Below are positions 23,490 through 37,204 of a stretch of DNA of 64,000 bases, in pieces. The notes beneath the pieces were generated by a model that was given only the letters and a program-made list of their open reading frames with translations, ran no database searches and had not been told where the DNA came from. How positions within the stretch are numbered: position 1 is the stretch's first letter; each line of letters starts with the position of its first letter. Source of the stretch: Beaufortia kweichowensis (Eukaryota > Chordata > Actinopteri > Cypriniformes > Gastromyzontidae); the NCBI GenBank assembly GCA_019155185.1, contig CM032809.1:8329200-8393199 (forward strand), in the 5' to 3' direction. Position numbers and translations under genes: made by a program.

Positions 23490-26400
23490 ATGGAAGATTC
23501 CCATTTCAACTCATCATACTTTTGGTCTCCCGTTCCAACAGTACAAGGACAGGTAGACAACTTATTATTGGACTCTCTTGTATCCTTGTGTCTTTCAAGA
23601 CACACCATGCCTATAGTGCATAATCTAGTAATCAAAAAAGGCAAAACAACCATACCAGTCCAGGATGGCTTACACCAGCCTTGCACCGTGCACTGATCCA
23701 TGTGAAAGTAACACACTGGAACCCGTGCACAAGCTTTTCAACAAGAAAATAACCCTTCCCTCGCTGCTCTCTCCTTCTCTCTCCTTCATCCATCTGTTCA
23801 TCATCTGTATTCATCTCTCAATCCATCCTTCTTCTCTTTCCTTGCTCCCTTTTTCCCTTGTTTTTTTCCCCCATTCGTTCCCCCTGTGATTTAGATTGAG
23901 AACGCCATGTTTCTGAATAAGATGAAGGAACAGCTCGGGACGGAGAAGAGCGGCCCTTTTGCGCACTCCTCTGCGGCGCACTACCCGACGGCGGTGTTGA
24001 CGGTGCCAGGCTCGGTCACGATGGACATGGGAGCTGTTGGAAGGGTGCCCAAACAAGAGGGTGGAGGAGGTGGAGGCACTGGAGGTGGGACAGCAGGTGC
24101 ACAAATGGGTGGTGTTGGAGCACATCTACATCCGCCTCACACATCCCAGAACATCACTGTGGTGCCCGTCCCATCTACTGGCATCATGACGGCAGGTGAG
24201 TTTTTAAGGGTTGCAGTGTAAAGTAACTATTACTGGAAATCAGATCTTTTTTCATTAATTTAATGGTGGTATGTTTTGTCAGACTGTCATGTCTTTCTCT
24301 CTTATTTCTCATTTTCTCTCAGCTGGGTTAGTGATAGCGACTCCTGCTTCGTCTCAGTCTTTTGTGTCTGGACCGCCCACCACAACCATGATTGTCTCTG
24401 CATTGCACCCATCAAACACAGGTATGCACCTTTATTAACCTGTCTGACCCACTCATCAACCCTTCACTTTATCACCTGTTGTATTGACGCACCTTTACAA
24501 GCTACCACAGCTTTACACAAATGTAGATATCTGTATATATTTGTGTGACATTGTTTTGGTAGAACAAAATGTATCCGTTTCATATATGTAATATTTTTAA
24601 TACATTTTTGTTTTTGTTTTATTTCAATATTTAGGTATTGCATTAGTACATAATAACAGCAGCAATCAACATTTTTTAATATTTCATTATAAAATTCATA
24701 AAATGTTGTAATACTTTTTACATGAAAATTGTATGTGTAACATGGATGCTGTACACTGTGATACTATGCACTTACACTGTTTATTGTGTTTTCAGTAGAG
24801 ATGGGTAAGGTTTTAAGTTGGCTAGTCAGATATAGTTTACTAGTTTATCTAGGGTATATTTAGACTAAAGAATTGACCCTGACTTCAGGAACTGGGTGTG
24901 TCAGATAATGGATACGTGTAGTGCTGTGGTTCCCTAGAACCTGATAACGGCTGAATAATAGCAAATAATATGCCACACACTCTAGATTATTTACTATGCT
25001 AAAAAGTGATGTAGTTGCATTTTACGTCTAAAACACCAGATGCACAAATGCATGATTTTGCTTACATGGCCATATCTCAGAGCCACAAATGCTTTGAGAA
25101 GTGAAAGTGATTGTGTGAGGGAGAGGATGGATGGATGGTGGATGGATAGAGGGAGGGAGGGACAGCGAGCTCTATATGTTGAGAATGTTCTGCTCTTTTC
25201 TATCAGAAGCTGGCCTGCTCCCCTCCCTCTGTCTCCACAGCCATTGTGAGTATAATAGCACACATACATTTTAATAAATTGCAGCAGCAAATGACAGCAA
25301 CTTTTGCATGGATTACAAATGTAATGGTTGCAAAATTGGCCCAGAAACTTTGAATACATGCATCATAAAAAGAAAAGTAATTGGTATAGAAAACCACAAT
25401 GGTTTGACTGTGGTAAACCCCTTTTTTGGTTACATATATGTAGTAAGGATTCAGCACATGCTTACATAAGAGGATTAGCTTTATGTGTATATTCAATAAC
25501 ACATTGATCTTTCATGTTTTATTATTTTGGTATGAACAGACAAGAAAGAGGACGGCAGTATTCCACCCGCTGTGGTCATGCCAGTTCCCTCAAAGCGTGG
25601 CCGAAAGAAAAAGTCCATGATGCAAAGGACAGGTTCTATTTCAGCCCATGCCCTCACCACAGGAAGTGATGCACTGATTCTTGCGCACCTGGCTGCTGGG
25701 GGACAGGTGAGACGTTGCAGAGGTGTCGTAACAATCCTTACTTTCATATAAATTATTTTAGTATTATTTTCCAATAAGCCAGCACTAATAAAGTCATTCA
25801 GATTCGTTGTGAAACCGTTTGCGTAATCTTCAGATGATGTACCCAGTTATAAATAAAACAAAACCCTAGTTTCTGAAAGACTAAAGGCAACTGTCCTTCC
25901 TTACAGCACAACACGAGCGACCCGTACGACCTCTCTAATGATGAGGATGACCATCCAAGCAAAGATGGGAGCAAATCTTATAGGTACATAATCCCCAATT
26001 TTTTTAAATTTGTATGCGAGTCAGTGTTTAATATAACATAGCGTTTGTTTATTTACTATACATTATTTTACAAGGATAATGTTTCCTACAGATGCCGGAT
26101 GTGTGCAGTGACTTTCTTCAGCAAGTCAGACATGCAGATTCACGCCAAGTCACACACAGAGGCGAAACCGCACAAGTGTCCTCACTGCTCCAAATCCTTC
26201 GCCAACTCCAGCTATCTGGCGCAGCACATCCGCATCCACAGCGGGGCCAAACCCTACACCTGCTCCTACTGCCAGAAAACCTTCAGACAACTTAGTCACT
26301 TACAACAGCATACACGGTACTGCACACGTTTGTTACATTTCATAGAAAGCTTACCATTATACCTGCTGCGAGATGGACCTAAATCATAGCAGGGCTTTGT

Positions 26401-28934
26401 TTAGTTGGCCGAGATAAGCATCTCTTGCTTCTATAATACCTCTTATGGATAGGTCACCCGTTTAAAATAAATGCCATTATCTTTGGACGTGGAAGGAAAC
26501 CTTTGGCCATTAGTCTCACGCTAATCTCATTTATTAGACATTTTTCTGTTCCGTTTCTTTCATTGCATTTTCTGCAAAACTGATTTAGTCTTATTTCAGG
26601 TATCTTAATATTATGTTAAAGTTTCTGTCCTCAGTGTTGCATTGTATTCTCTATTGTGTACTTTCACAATCTTGTTAGATTTTTTAAACCTTGGTTTTGG
26701 TTCTCAGCTCATTTAAAGCACATTTTAAAGTAAATTGCAGTACTCCCCGTTTACCTGCTGGGCTTCAAATGGACATACAGTACTTTACATCTTAGTTGGT
26801 TTTGATTACGTATTCATTTGCTTCTATTATTTTTCAACCATTACAGTTTTTTATTGTTATTTCCTCTTCCTCTCATTTCTAAGTCATTGCCTGATTTTAT
26901 ATTTATTTCTCAGTCTGTTTATTTTCATTCTCCACATGCTTTTCATCTATTTAAGTGTGAGACATCATTTCATGCTGGTTAAAATGGCTCTGGGACAGTT
27001 TGATATGATCTGATATGACACAATAGTTAGGAAAAGGGAGGGGGAAAGGGAGAGGGTGAGAGAGAGAGAATGAAAGAGAGAGGATGAGATCATTGTGCCT
27101 TGTGTTTTTGTGTGCTGTGTTTCGTAACTCAGACACAACAGAGCACACTGCTATAACAATGAAACCTTCAGCACACTTTTCAATACGATCACGATTTGAT
27201 CCATATAGGGGTCATTTATCGGTTCTAATAAAGCTCTCTCTTTGTTTTTTCTCTCTTTCCATCCCCTTCTCTTCATCCCCTGTTAGAAACCACACAGAGG
27301 GCAAACCGCACAAGTGTCCTCACTGCTCCAAATCGTTTGCCAACTCCAGCTACTTGTCCCAGCACATCCGCATCCACAGCGGGGCCAAACCCTACACCTG
27401 CTCCTTCTGCCAGAAAACCTTCAGACAACTTAGTCACTTACAACAGCATAACAGGTAACAGACAGGGCCAGATAGATAGAAAGAGTTTTGAACCAGCCCC
27501 ATACGTTCGTCTTCCTTTTCTTTCCTCCTCTGTCATCTGTCGTGTCATAGTTGGGAGATGAGAATTGCTAGGCTTTCTAGAAACTTAAATCTGATCTTCA
27601 CTTAATTGCATTTGTGTTATTTTAAAGGATTCACACTGGTGATCGGCCATATAAGTGTGTCCATCCTGGCTGTGAGAAAGCTTTCACTCAACTCTCAAAC
27701 CTCCAGGTAAATACATCTTCAACTGTTGTTCAACAAACTAAAATCATTTGTAACTAAATAGATCAATAAAGCTTGCTATTAACAACACTTTTGTCAGTAG
27801 AGTTTAGTAATTCAGACCCTGGTTTTTATGTTAGGAAATTAACAGAATCTCAAAGAAAGAGTTCACTTGCATTTTTTTGCATGTGTTTTCTTAAGTTCTG
27901 AACATGCTCAAATCTATACTGTGAATGCACTTAAAGTTGCTTTGGATGAAAGCATCTTCTAAATGTAAATGTTAAAGACTCACAAGTGCTTTGAAATGTG
28001 CAGCTTTTGTTTAAGGCATCAACTGAAACAGAGATATTAGATATTAACAAGATGCACCAGTGCTATTACTATAAATGTGTCCACCAGTAAAATGAGTCTG
28101 TGTTTGTTTTGTCAATGTTCATTTACAGATATCATTAATGCTGACATATTCATACTAAAAGCCGAAACATCTTTACAGGGACTTTAACATCTTACCTGTA
28201 ATTTGTTTTTTAGTCTCATCGAAGACAGCACAACAAGGACAAGCCATACAAATGTCACAATTGTAATCGTGGTTACACAGATGCAGCCAGTTTGGAGGTT
28301 CACTTATCTACACATACGGTGAAACATGCCAAACTTTACTCCTGTGGCCTCTGCAACCGAGCCTACACATCTGTAAGGTTCTCCTCTGAATACCCAAATC
28401 ATTTATTTCCAGTGTCTTTTTCAGTTCTGATGAGATGAGTGTTAGAGATGATAGAAAGTTTGTTGGAGAGAGTAATCATGCTCTTAAAAGTACAATGTGA
28501 TCTGTTGCTATATTTTCTTTTTGTGTTGTCTTTATTAGGAGACGTATCTAATGAAACACATGCGGAAACACAACCCAGACCCTCTGACTGTTGCGGCTGC
28601 AGTGGCTGCCCAGCAAGCCCAACAAGGCCAAAACCCGGGTCAGACGTCAGGTGGAGGAAGTGGAAGAGGTCGTGGACGGGGAAGAGGCGGAGGAGCTGCG
28701 GCTACAGGGGCCGGAACAGCAGCTCAAACGCAAAACCAGCAAAATCCCACTCCACCAACCAGTTACTCAGTTACAGAGGGAATTCCCTGCCCCTTCGACC
28801 TGCATCAGTACAAGACGGTGTCCGCTGGAGAGATCCAGTACAAGCCCGTCAGCGTGGCAGACCTGACGGCCCACAAAGACCTCTGTCTCACCGTCTCCAC
28901 CTCTGCCATTCAGGTGGAGCATATGAACTCATAG
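23490..28934 (+). CDS. znf384l: ZNF384-like C2H2 zinc finger factor (CIZ/NMP4 family)
   Basis: ZNF384 (CIZ/NMP4) is a nuclear-matrix transcription factor that binds A-tract DNA and regulates matrix and bone genes. Ten coding exons: 23490-23552, 23895-24195, 24323-24421, 25540-25706, 25907-25983, 26092-26316, 27287-27454, 27628-27706, 28214-28372 and 28539-28934 (577 residues). The N-terminus MEDSHFNSSYFWSPVPTVQG and the piece NITVVPVPSTGIMTAG are family hallmarks, followed by a basic PSKRGRKKK and then eight C2H2-type fingers (CRMCAVTFF; two CPHCSKSFANSSY pairs; CVHPGCEKAFTQ; CHNCNRGYTD; CGLCNRAYTS). The C-terminus has TVSTSAIQVEHMNS. Exon 7 (168 bases, phase 2 to 2) is a near copy of part of exon 6 and could be skipped in frame. 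Where human ZNF384 has Gln-Ala repeats, this protein has a Gly/Arg-rich run. Whether it is znf384a, znf384b or the 'like' gene is not certain. Confidence 0.9.
25121..25171 (+). repeat. GGAT/GGGA simple repeat
   Basis: A purine-rich run of 'ggat' and 'ggga' units in intron 3 of the znf384-like gene. Confidence 0.75.
27916..27972 (+). mobile_element. SINE tail fragment
   Basis: The words 'gctttggatgaaagcatct' and 'taaatgtaaatg' match the teleost SINE tail seen at 51215 (other strand) and 11751. The head is missing. It lies in an intron of the znf384-like gene. Confidence 0.6.
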
Positions 28935-30396
28935 AAAAATTTATAGTAAATGAATAAAAGGATGAGAAGACATAGACCATCAAATGGGAAGGAAGTTAAA
29001 ACACTGCCTTTGGGGAAAAAAGCAAGAATTCCAAATAGAGATTTGGCAGGTTTGCCGAAAGGACTCGCAGGAGCGACGGCACATGAACTGTTATAAACTG
29101 TCTTTCTTAAGACTTGCTCTGCAGTGTCAGTAAACAGGCCTTAGCTCTCATGACAGCTTTCAAGAATTATGAGTTAGCAACTGTGTAACCTACAGTATAA
29201 TCTAGGGAATCTCTCTCAAAACATGCTCACAAATCCACTGAGTTAAAAGTCGAACAATGATGTTACTACATAGTTTAACACCTAGAAAGTCTAGGTGGTT
29301 ACAACTATACATGCATAGCTTTATTTTGCATCAACAGTTTTTAAAGTCAGCATTAATTTAAATACAATGTGAAATCAACTAAAGAATAAGCTGTTTAAGT
29401 TTATCTCCTTAAAACCGCCAGCATCTGTAAGCTGTTAGGAAGCTGTCATGACGTAATGTCTTTTATGACACTACTTTGCTGGCCTTTCGATTGACATTTC
29501 AAGTGAAAATGGTTTGTCACTACCAGGTGAGACCTGTTGGAAAGTGGTGGCCGAGGTAAAGACTGCACTTAAAGTGGAGAAGGATGAAACAAAAGCTAAA
29601 GCTTATATGGGAGATGGCACTTAAATGAACCTTTTTTATTCATTGTTTGTTAGTACATTTTATCCATTTATCACATGTATATATTTTTCTATTTGTCCCG
29701 TATGTGTGTGTGTGGTTCGAATGAAAGCGCATGTAAGAGAGCATTTAAGAAAAGAGAGGAATGTGTGAGAACATCTATAAAGTTGTCCATTTTTTGTTAA
29801 CCTAAACAGTTTAGTCGTTTTATATTTTCCTGATTCTCCCTACAAAGTGTTTGCATTTTTACAGGAAGGGAGATAAAACAACAGTTTGGTTACCAGGTAC
29901 TATTTAGTAGTGTTTTTTTAAAACCTCTTAATAACAACTATTATTATTTTAACTGTTTATTTTATGCAATTATATCATCATTATCCATTTGGAGTTACTG
30001 TGTGTGTGTGTATATAAAGACATATTCCATCTAAAAAGGGAAGGATTGCTTTTCTGGTCCAGTTGAAATATAATTTTTTTATATATATTAAAGGCAACAT
30101 TAAACATCAGAGAATGGGATGTTAACATATAACATATTCCTAAACCATCCAAACACTGAACTCCATGCTGCCATCTGTGTCCAGTAAATAGCCAGATGAT
30201 TGGCTGGTCCTCCATGTATAATCCTTATTGTAACCAATGATATGTGTTTGGAAAATAACACAGGTCTCAATATTATTATTAGTGTTACTTCTGTCGCTCC
30301 TAATACTTATTATTAACTAATCTTTAAAATGACTTTGCTGTATAGATCAACACTCATTCATCTGACGTAACTGTTTCTCCTTATATGAACAATAAA
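28935..30396 (+). terminator. znf384-like 3-prime UTR and poly(A) signal
   Basis: No reading frame of note follows the stop codon. An AATAAA at 30391-30396 with a T-rich downstream flank is a plausible end of a roughly 1.5 kb 3-prime UTR. A short GT repeat lies near 30000. Confidence 0.45.
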
Positions 30397-30399
30397 AAA

Positions 30400-33246
30400 A
30401 GTTACACACATTTCATCTGGAACAATCGTGTTATTTTACAACCCAATATAAAATGTAAAACTAATGGAATAAGCACTTTTCTCTATTTACAAAGTTTGAT
30501 ATTTTACTTGCACATACAGCATATTTTTTTCAGGTGTTGCTTTCATACTCTCACTACCAAATGATTTTACCCCTTTAAGGAATTAATTGATCCGATTAAC
30601 AGTTCACTGATAAATATACTGCATTTTGTTTAGAACTAATGTGGGTACTTTGTTATAAAACTCAAAAAACAAATAGCCTTTTTTAAACCTTGTCTATCCA
30701 TAAAATCACCATTATTCATTTTTTGCATGTGTTCATGTTCCACAAACACTTAAAATACTGATATAGATCAGTAAATTGGTAATGTTAACAATTACAACCT
30801 TATTTGTAAAGTGTTACTATTACATTTTCTAATTCCTAACACAAAAATTGTGTACCGTTTTGTCTCTTGGTAGATAAAACCTTTATGAAATGTATAAAAG
30901 AAAAGTGTCAAGTGTTTTACCTAAATTATTCTTATTCTCTTTATTTAAAAATAAAAAAAACATACCAAATATATATTTTAGTTATAACTTTTGTGTTATA
31001 ACCTTTTTTAAAATATGAACGACCAACCCAAGCAATTTATCATCGTATTTAGCCAATCAGTTGTTACCTGGCAGATTACGCATCAAGGTACGCAAATCAG
31101 TACCTCAGGCATCAATTTGGAAAACGACTGTAACTCAACAAAATAAATCTTTTGCTGCTATCAAAATTAACATATAAAGTGTAAATATACCGTGTATTTT
31201 GGATGGTAAAATGTTTTTTTTCTTCGTTTTTTTCGTATTCGACCGAGTATAATTGTCAAAAAATACCTCAGGATATTAATGATAAGTGTGCCAGTGGACA
31301 CGGTGATAGTCATTGAACCGAAGAGGTAAAAACACTTCATTCTTTCTTCACGGAGCTTTAACACTGACAGAAGAAGTGTGCATGCATTTTAATAGTTTCT
31401 CATGTAAATAGAAATAGGAAAATGTGATGCTTTATACTCGCTTTGAATAAAAGCATTAATGGTTACATGTAAACTGGCAATTTTATGCAGATGTCAACCT
31501 TGCCATGATTTTTTTTTTTTACCAAAGGTTTTCATCAAATTGATAGCTCAGATGTCAATATTTGGTAATGTAAACACCCATGTGATGTCTCTCTCAATGT
31601 GTTTAAAGCATGGTTTTTCAGTCAACACATTTGAAATCTTATTGAAACTGAACAAAGAACAATTGACTTAAATATTTATTTTGTTTGTAAAGTTAAGGCA
31701 TTAAGCACAAATAGTTTATTTAGAGTTTACAGGTAGATATGGTGTGTTAATCTTTGCATGCATTGCAGTGGATTAAATCATTAAAATAACTGATAATTTG
31801 GTTATACAGCTGGAGAACAGAGCAAGCCTAGCTAATGCCTTGACACACTATATTTATCTAAACATTAAAGGTCTAAATAATAATCAAGTTTATTCTGCCT
31901 GCCAATAATAAATAGTTACTCACTTTGAATATAAAATAGTCTTAACATCCTAAAGATAATACAAAAAATGTCTTAAATAACTTGCATTCAACATCCATAA
32001 AGACTAAAGCACTGTAACAGTGTTACACACATTGATTTTGACAGTCATAATGTTATAAAATTAATACTAGGGGTGTAGCGATACACAACAGCTCATGATA
32101 CAAAACACATTTTGGGTTCACAATTGTGATTGTATCATGTTATTTTGAAAAATAAATAGTAAGAAATGTCACATGTTGGTCAGACGTCATATCGTAAAAC
32201 AATATTCTGATATGTGGTACTGTATATCGATGTATCGTTACACCCCTAATTATTACAGTAAGTGACAAATAATATGTAATTAGTGCTCATGAAATGTCTT
32301 TCATGAAAAGTTCTTCACGATATACTGACATATTAACAAAAAAAGTATCCTTCAGCATAAATATTTATGTGTATCACATAACCAGGTAGTGTTTGTAACA
32401 TAACCAACATATTAAATACTGCATACTAACAGAACATGGGTTTCTGTTTTTTTTTTTACTAAAAACAGCACTCGAATATGAAACACAAAAAATTGAAACG
32501 GACATGTTTCGGATAAAACATGTCCCCTGAAATGACTGTAAAGTCATCCAAAATGAACAAAGCTTTCCCTGTTAAGTCTAGTCCTGTGTCAATACACAGA
32601 CACATTACATCTACAGTGATTTAACCCAGCATACATGAATAAGAAACATGACATCACGATACTGATTTAAAGATAGTGTCTAATATAATAATCACAAATA
32701 CACAACTATGTCAAACTAATGAAGAAAAGTGAAAGTATATCCTCATAAATGCTTGTCATCCTATAATCGATCCCTTTACAGTATGTTACTTCGGCTTCCA
32801 AAACTTAATAACAACTAATGGAAAAGTCAAACGTAACTAAAGAGTCTTAATGCACGACTACTTTTCAGGCTTCAATAACAAGAACTAAAGATGAATGTAA
32901 CGTTTTATCATCATTGTCAAAGGCTGTAGTGTCTGATGGCATTCAACATAGACGTTAGTTATAGAAAATATAAAGAACAGCATTCTTCTTCTGTAGACTT
33001 TAAAATGCACTTTGGGTTTTGGCAGCAAGGCAAAAAGGACAGGCAGTGTGTTAGTAGACAGACACATGAACATGAAAGAGAAAACAAAAAACTGGAGATA
33101 AAGAAAGAGACACACAGAGTTATAGAAAGGAAAGAATGATTTCAGTAAAAATGGAGAGAAAGAGGTAAGAACAACAAATTGAAGAAATGATTGTGAGGCA
33201 TGCATACTGTAAAAAATGTCATGACTGTCCTGGAGAAAAGGTGTGT
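30400..33246. other. Spacer between znf384-like gene and flot1
   Basis: AT-rich. It probably includes the flot1 3-prime UTR at the right on the minus strand. One hAT-type MITE is present (32068-32248). No other gene was recognised. Confidence 0.5.
32068..32248. mobile_element. hAT-type MITE
   Basis: The left end AGGGGTGTAGCGATAC (from 32069) and the right end TATCGTTACACCCCT (to 32247) are imperfect inverted repeats of the AGGGGTGTAACGATA type seen in hAT elements. The body is about 180 bases and non-coding. The flanks are both AT-rich (ttaatact and aattatta) but do not form a clean 8-base target duplication. Confidence 0.7.
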
Positions 33247-35860
33247 TCAACCAGTGCGGGCCACCTAAAGACGAAGAGAAATTGATTCTGTATCACTCAT
33301 GGATGCAAGTATATGAAGTATATGCAAACACTACATATTTAGAGAAATACTGATGTGTTAATAATTTTCTATTTACATTGGTTACATATGGTTGTACACA
33401 CAAAAACGTATTTTTACCTGGGAAATGCTGACCCCGGTCAGTTTCTCAATAGTGTCAGGCAGTTTGGTCATGATGTCCAGCACTTCACCGGTCAGTTTGG
33501 CAGCTCCAACTTCTGAACCTCCACTGGAAATCATAGTGACCTTATTTGTAGCCGACAGAGGCTTACTGATCTCTTCTGCCATCTAGTGTAGGACAGAAAG
33601 AACACAGTTAGTCATTAATACAGTACTTAAAATCAAGCCACATTCAAACACTAGTAGACACTGTCTGGTTTATTTGGATTTATTGAAGTTAAGTTACTGT
33701 ATTGTACATTCGTATCTTGGATGATTTAAAAAAATAACATTGCAAAGTCTTACCAGTGGCAGTTTCTCCAAAAGCATGTCCACCATCGCTCCTTCCTTGT
33801 ACTGCTGGAAGGCTTCGGCCTTCTTCGCCATCTGCTCTGCTTCAGCTCGACCTTTAGCCTCCACAGCGTATGCTTCAGCCTCTCCTCTCACCTGATCAAA
33901 ACATCTTACTGAATACAACTCAAAGGCATCTGCAGACATTTAGGCCACATCTTAAACCACAAACAAACTGTGTGAAAGGCACAATGTTTTATAATCTGAT
34001 CACTTACTCTAATAGATTCAGCCTCAGCTTCTGCCTCCATGATCAGCTGAAGACTGATGAAGAAAATAGAGTCTTTATTTATATTCACCTAAAATTAATT
34101 AAACAAAAGACTAAACACACAACATCTTCATTTCACCGTTCAGCTTCCGCTAGTTTTTCCAGCCGGAATCGCTCTGCATCAGCCGGTTTCTTGACTTTAG
34201 CCTCCAGTTCTTTCTCTCTTCGTGTGATCTCCTGTTCCTGCAGTGTGATTTGCTGCGAGCGCTCCACCACCAGCACCTGCATTTTCTCCTCCTCGATCCG
34301 TTGCTTTGTCTTCGCCACCTAATGCAACAGTTATACAGTAGGACTGTTATAGAGATCATCTGATATTATTTTGTCACGTGTTTGTAAAATGATTTACCTG
34401 TAACTGGTAGGCCATTTCAGACTCAGCTTTTTTGGTGTTGACCTCAATGTCATAGGCAGCTTTCTTCAGCTCGTAGTCTCTCTGAGCCTTAGCCATCTCA
34501 ATCTCATTCATGTATTGAGCAGATACCTTCTCTTGCATTGCATGGGCCTCCTACAGACAAAAATGAGAGAATGAGGGGAGGCGTTATGTGTAATATAACT
34601 TAAATATCATCAAGACCATACAGAAACAGAGACTGCAGCAATATAGTAAAGAAATCTTTTACCCTGATCACTGCATCTCTTTTGTTTTTGGCTTCCCCAA
34701 TTCGAGCATCCTTCTGCACCTGGGCCGTACGGGCCTTTCCCAAAGAATGCAGGTAATCCTAAAACAAAGGAATAGTTTGGAAAAAAGATATTTAATTTAG
34801 AGATCATGTAGATACATCTTTATTAGTTTAAATGCATTTCCAAAAAAAGTAACTTTTCGGTTTCTTTAATAAAATAATTAATCAACACAAACAGGCCTAA
34901 CAGACCTGGTCATCGTGAACATCTTTAAGTGTGTAGCTGACCACGCTGATGCCCATGTTGACAAGGTCGGATGAGGCCACCTTAAAAACCTGCTCAGAGA
35001 ACTTCTTACGATCTTTGTAGATTTCCTAAAAACAATTTTAACAAAGACTTTGTAAAATTTCAATCAGCATTTACAAATATTTATAACATCTTCTGTTTGA
35101 TGTTGCAAAATCTAAATACATTTAACCTAAATATAAGTCGCTTTGAAAAATAGCATCTGTCAAATGGATGTATTTAAATACATTTTTGAGATAAAAACAA
35201 ACGATATGTATGAATGTATTTACCTCTACTGTCAAGTGAGCAATAATAGCTCTCTGATGGCCTTCCAATGTTTCCAATGCGATATGAGCAATCTCATTTT
35301 CTGATTTTCCCATGAACATCTGACACGCTGCAGCTAACATCTGCTTATTCTGTCCTTGAATCTTCATCTGTGGGAAAAGAAAACACACAGTTTGTATCCA
35401 ATTGTTTGTATCCAACATTTTGTTTGTAGTATTAAAAAATCAAGAGAGAGCATAAGAAACCTGTGCAATCCCAGTGACAGAAATTGGCACTCCATGACGC
35501 GTGTAGACCTTATCACTCTTTACATTTAGTGTCAGAGTGTTCAGAGAGATCCTGTGATAGAAGAAGAGCCAAAAGAGCTTATTAAAAAATAATAAACATA
35601 TACAACATATACACAAACATATACAAACACACAGAACAAGAATAATACCTTTGAATCTGCTGAATGCATGGAACAACAAATACTCTTCCACCAGAAATCA
35701 TGAGTGGTGGTGAACGGCAAAAACCTGGGACAGACGTGACATCAACACGTTAATATTATCTCTGATATACTGAATATGTATCTTATAAACACAATTTTGT
35801 GATGTATTGAGTCTTACCAGACACCACCATTGCCTCGTTTGGACCACAAGTGTAAAACAT
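33247..35860 (-). CDS. flot1: Flotillin-1
   Basis: Flotillin-1 is a lipid-raft scaffold on the inner face of the plasma membrane and endosomes, working with flotillin-2 in endocytosis and signalling. Twelve coding exons fit with no break: 35818-35860, 35649-35724, 35461-35551, 35224-35367, 34906-35025, 34663-34758, 34398-34550, 34137-34318, 34008-34053, 33754-33891, 33418-33582 and 33247-33264 (423 residues; human has 427). Order: SPFH/PHB domain from MFYTCGPNEAMVVSGFCRSP through VKSDKVYTRHGVP and IAHIALETLEGHQRA to VSYTLKDVHDDQ, then the flotillin coiled coil rich in EA repeats (EIEMAKAQRDYELKKAAYD, LIMEAEAEAESIR), and a C-terminus ending VARTG. The start follows an acceptor (tgcag), so the first exon is non-coding. 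Whether this is the a or b copy of the fish gene is unknown. Confidence 0.95.
35130..35172 (+). mobile_element. SINE tail fragment in flot1 intron
   Basis: The words 'ataagtcgctttgaaaaat' and 'agcatctgtcaaatg' match the SINE tail with one changed stretch. It is headless and old. Confidence 0.5.
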
Positions 35861-36960
35861 CTCTGCACTATGGACCAGTCATTGAATCACGTGATGTGAA
35901 ATTCAATAAGAGATGGTTTGAAAGAATAGGATAAAATTATTTAAAGAGGAATTACTGAGAAATACTGCAAGAGATGACTGCCTAACTAACTAACTAACAT
36001 TATGACTTTATATATTATGACATTATATATATATATTTTTTTTTTATTAAATATGCGCATCAATCACATCCATAAGGCATGTATATTTGCTTTTCTTAGG
36101 AAACTTATATATGTATATTCTGTTAGCATTCATATTTTAAGCTTTGAATGAAAATGTCACATACATAACGCTATAATTGTCCATATTTAGTACTGGGAAT
36201 CATTAATCCACCCATGCCTTTAAGTGGTATTGATTGACTGACGAGTTCCTGCTTCTCAGAAATGGTGGTCTCGGACGCTAGACGATTACAAGTGCATTAA
36301 CCTATGAAATGGTCCTGCGCATGATCAAGAGCAAACAGCGACTCTTTATCTAATTTTCCAAAGACAATAAGCTTTTAAAAATGCGTTGTGCCAAGGTTAA
36401 CTTCTATTCGTTTTGTTGTTTTTTATATCTAAACGTGCTCGATGCTTGATCGTTCAGTAGGGCTAGCGTTTCTTAAAATACGCTTATGAGCGATGCGGCT
36501 CGTCTTATCGCTAATATAATTATAGCACTGAAACAATAAAAAGCTATTATCTGAGCCCACATACAGAATAAAAGCAAATTGTATTTTTGTAGTAGTACAT
36601 ATTTACAAAATAACGCAATCTTTGAAGTCGCAGCGAATAGATCAATTGTATACAACGACGGGAATGCATCCAGTGTTTACGTTCATCACGTCACGGCAAC
36701 GTAAAACCTCTCGGAGAGGACTGCATGGAAAACAATATATTAAAACAGGAAAATGCTTACCGTTGGTCGAGTGATTAGTAATAAAGCAATTAAGTTGATT
36801 GAAGCACTGGATTTAGGTTATTTTCTACAGCATATACGATAAGGACGCAGTAAACAGCAGGCTGGATCTAGCAGCAGTGTGCGGTAGAGATGGCGCCCCG
36901 CCCGGATTACAGAAACATACTGGCGCCATCTCATGGTGAGATTTAATTAAAGCAGAAAAT
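35861..36960 (-). other. flot1 first intron and promoter region
   Basis: A minus-strand donor at 36760 (caacg|gtaagc) marks the likely end of a non-coding first exon, with start of transcription around 36800-36880. A GC patch at 36880-36910 carries two inverted 'gatggcgcc' words. The region between is AT-rich intron. Confidence 0.45.
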
Positions 36961-37204
36961 GCGCTCCGAGCTATAGAAAAAAATACTGTCTGACATTACA
37001 GACTGTTTTTCTATCTCTCTCTCTCCCTGTTTATACGTATTTGTCTGTATTTATAAGAGCCCAAAGTGTAGACCTCTACAATAAAATCAGTTAAGTTATG
37101 GAAGTGATATTTTCAGTCAAAACTTATATGATCAACTGTTCATATTTTACTAAAGCCCTGTTTATAGACATAAAAAGATCAGTCTTTGCACTAGTTATCT
37201 ATTT

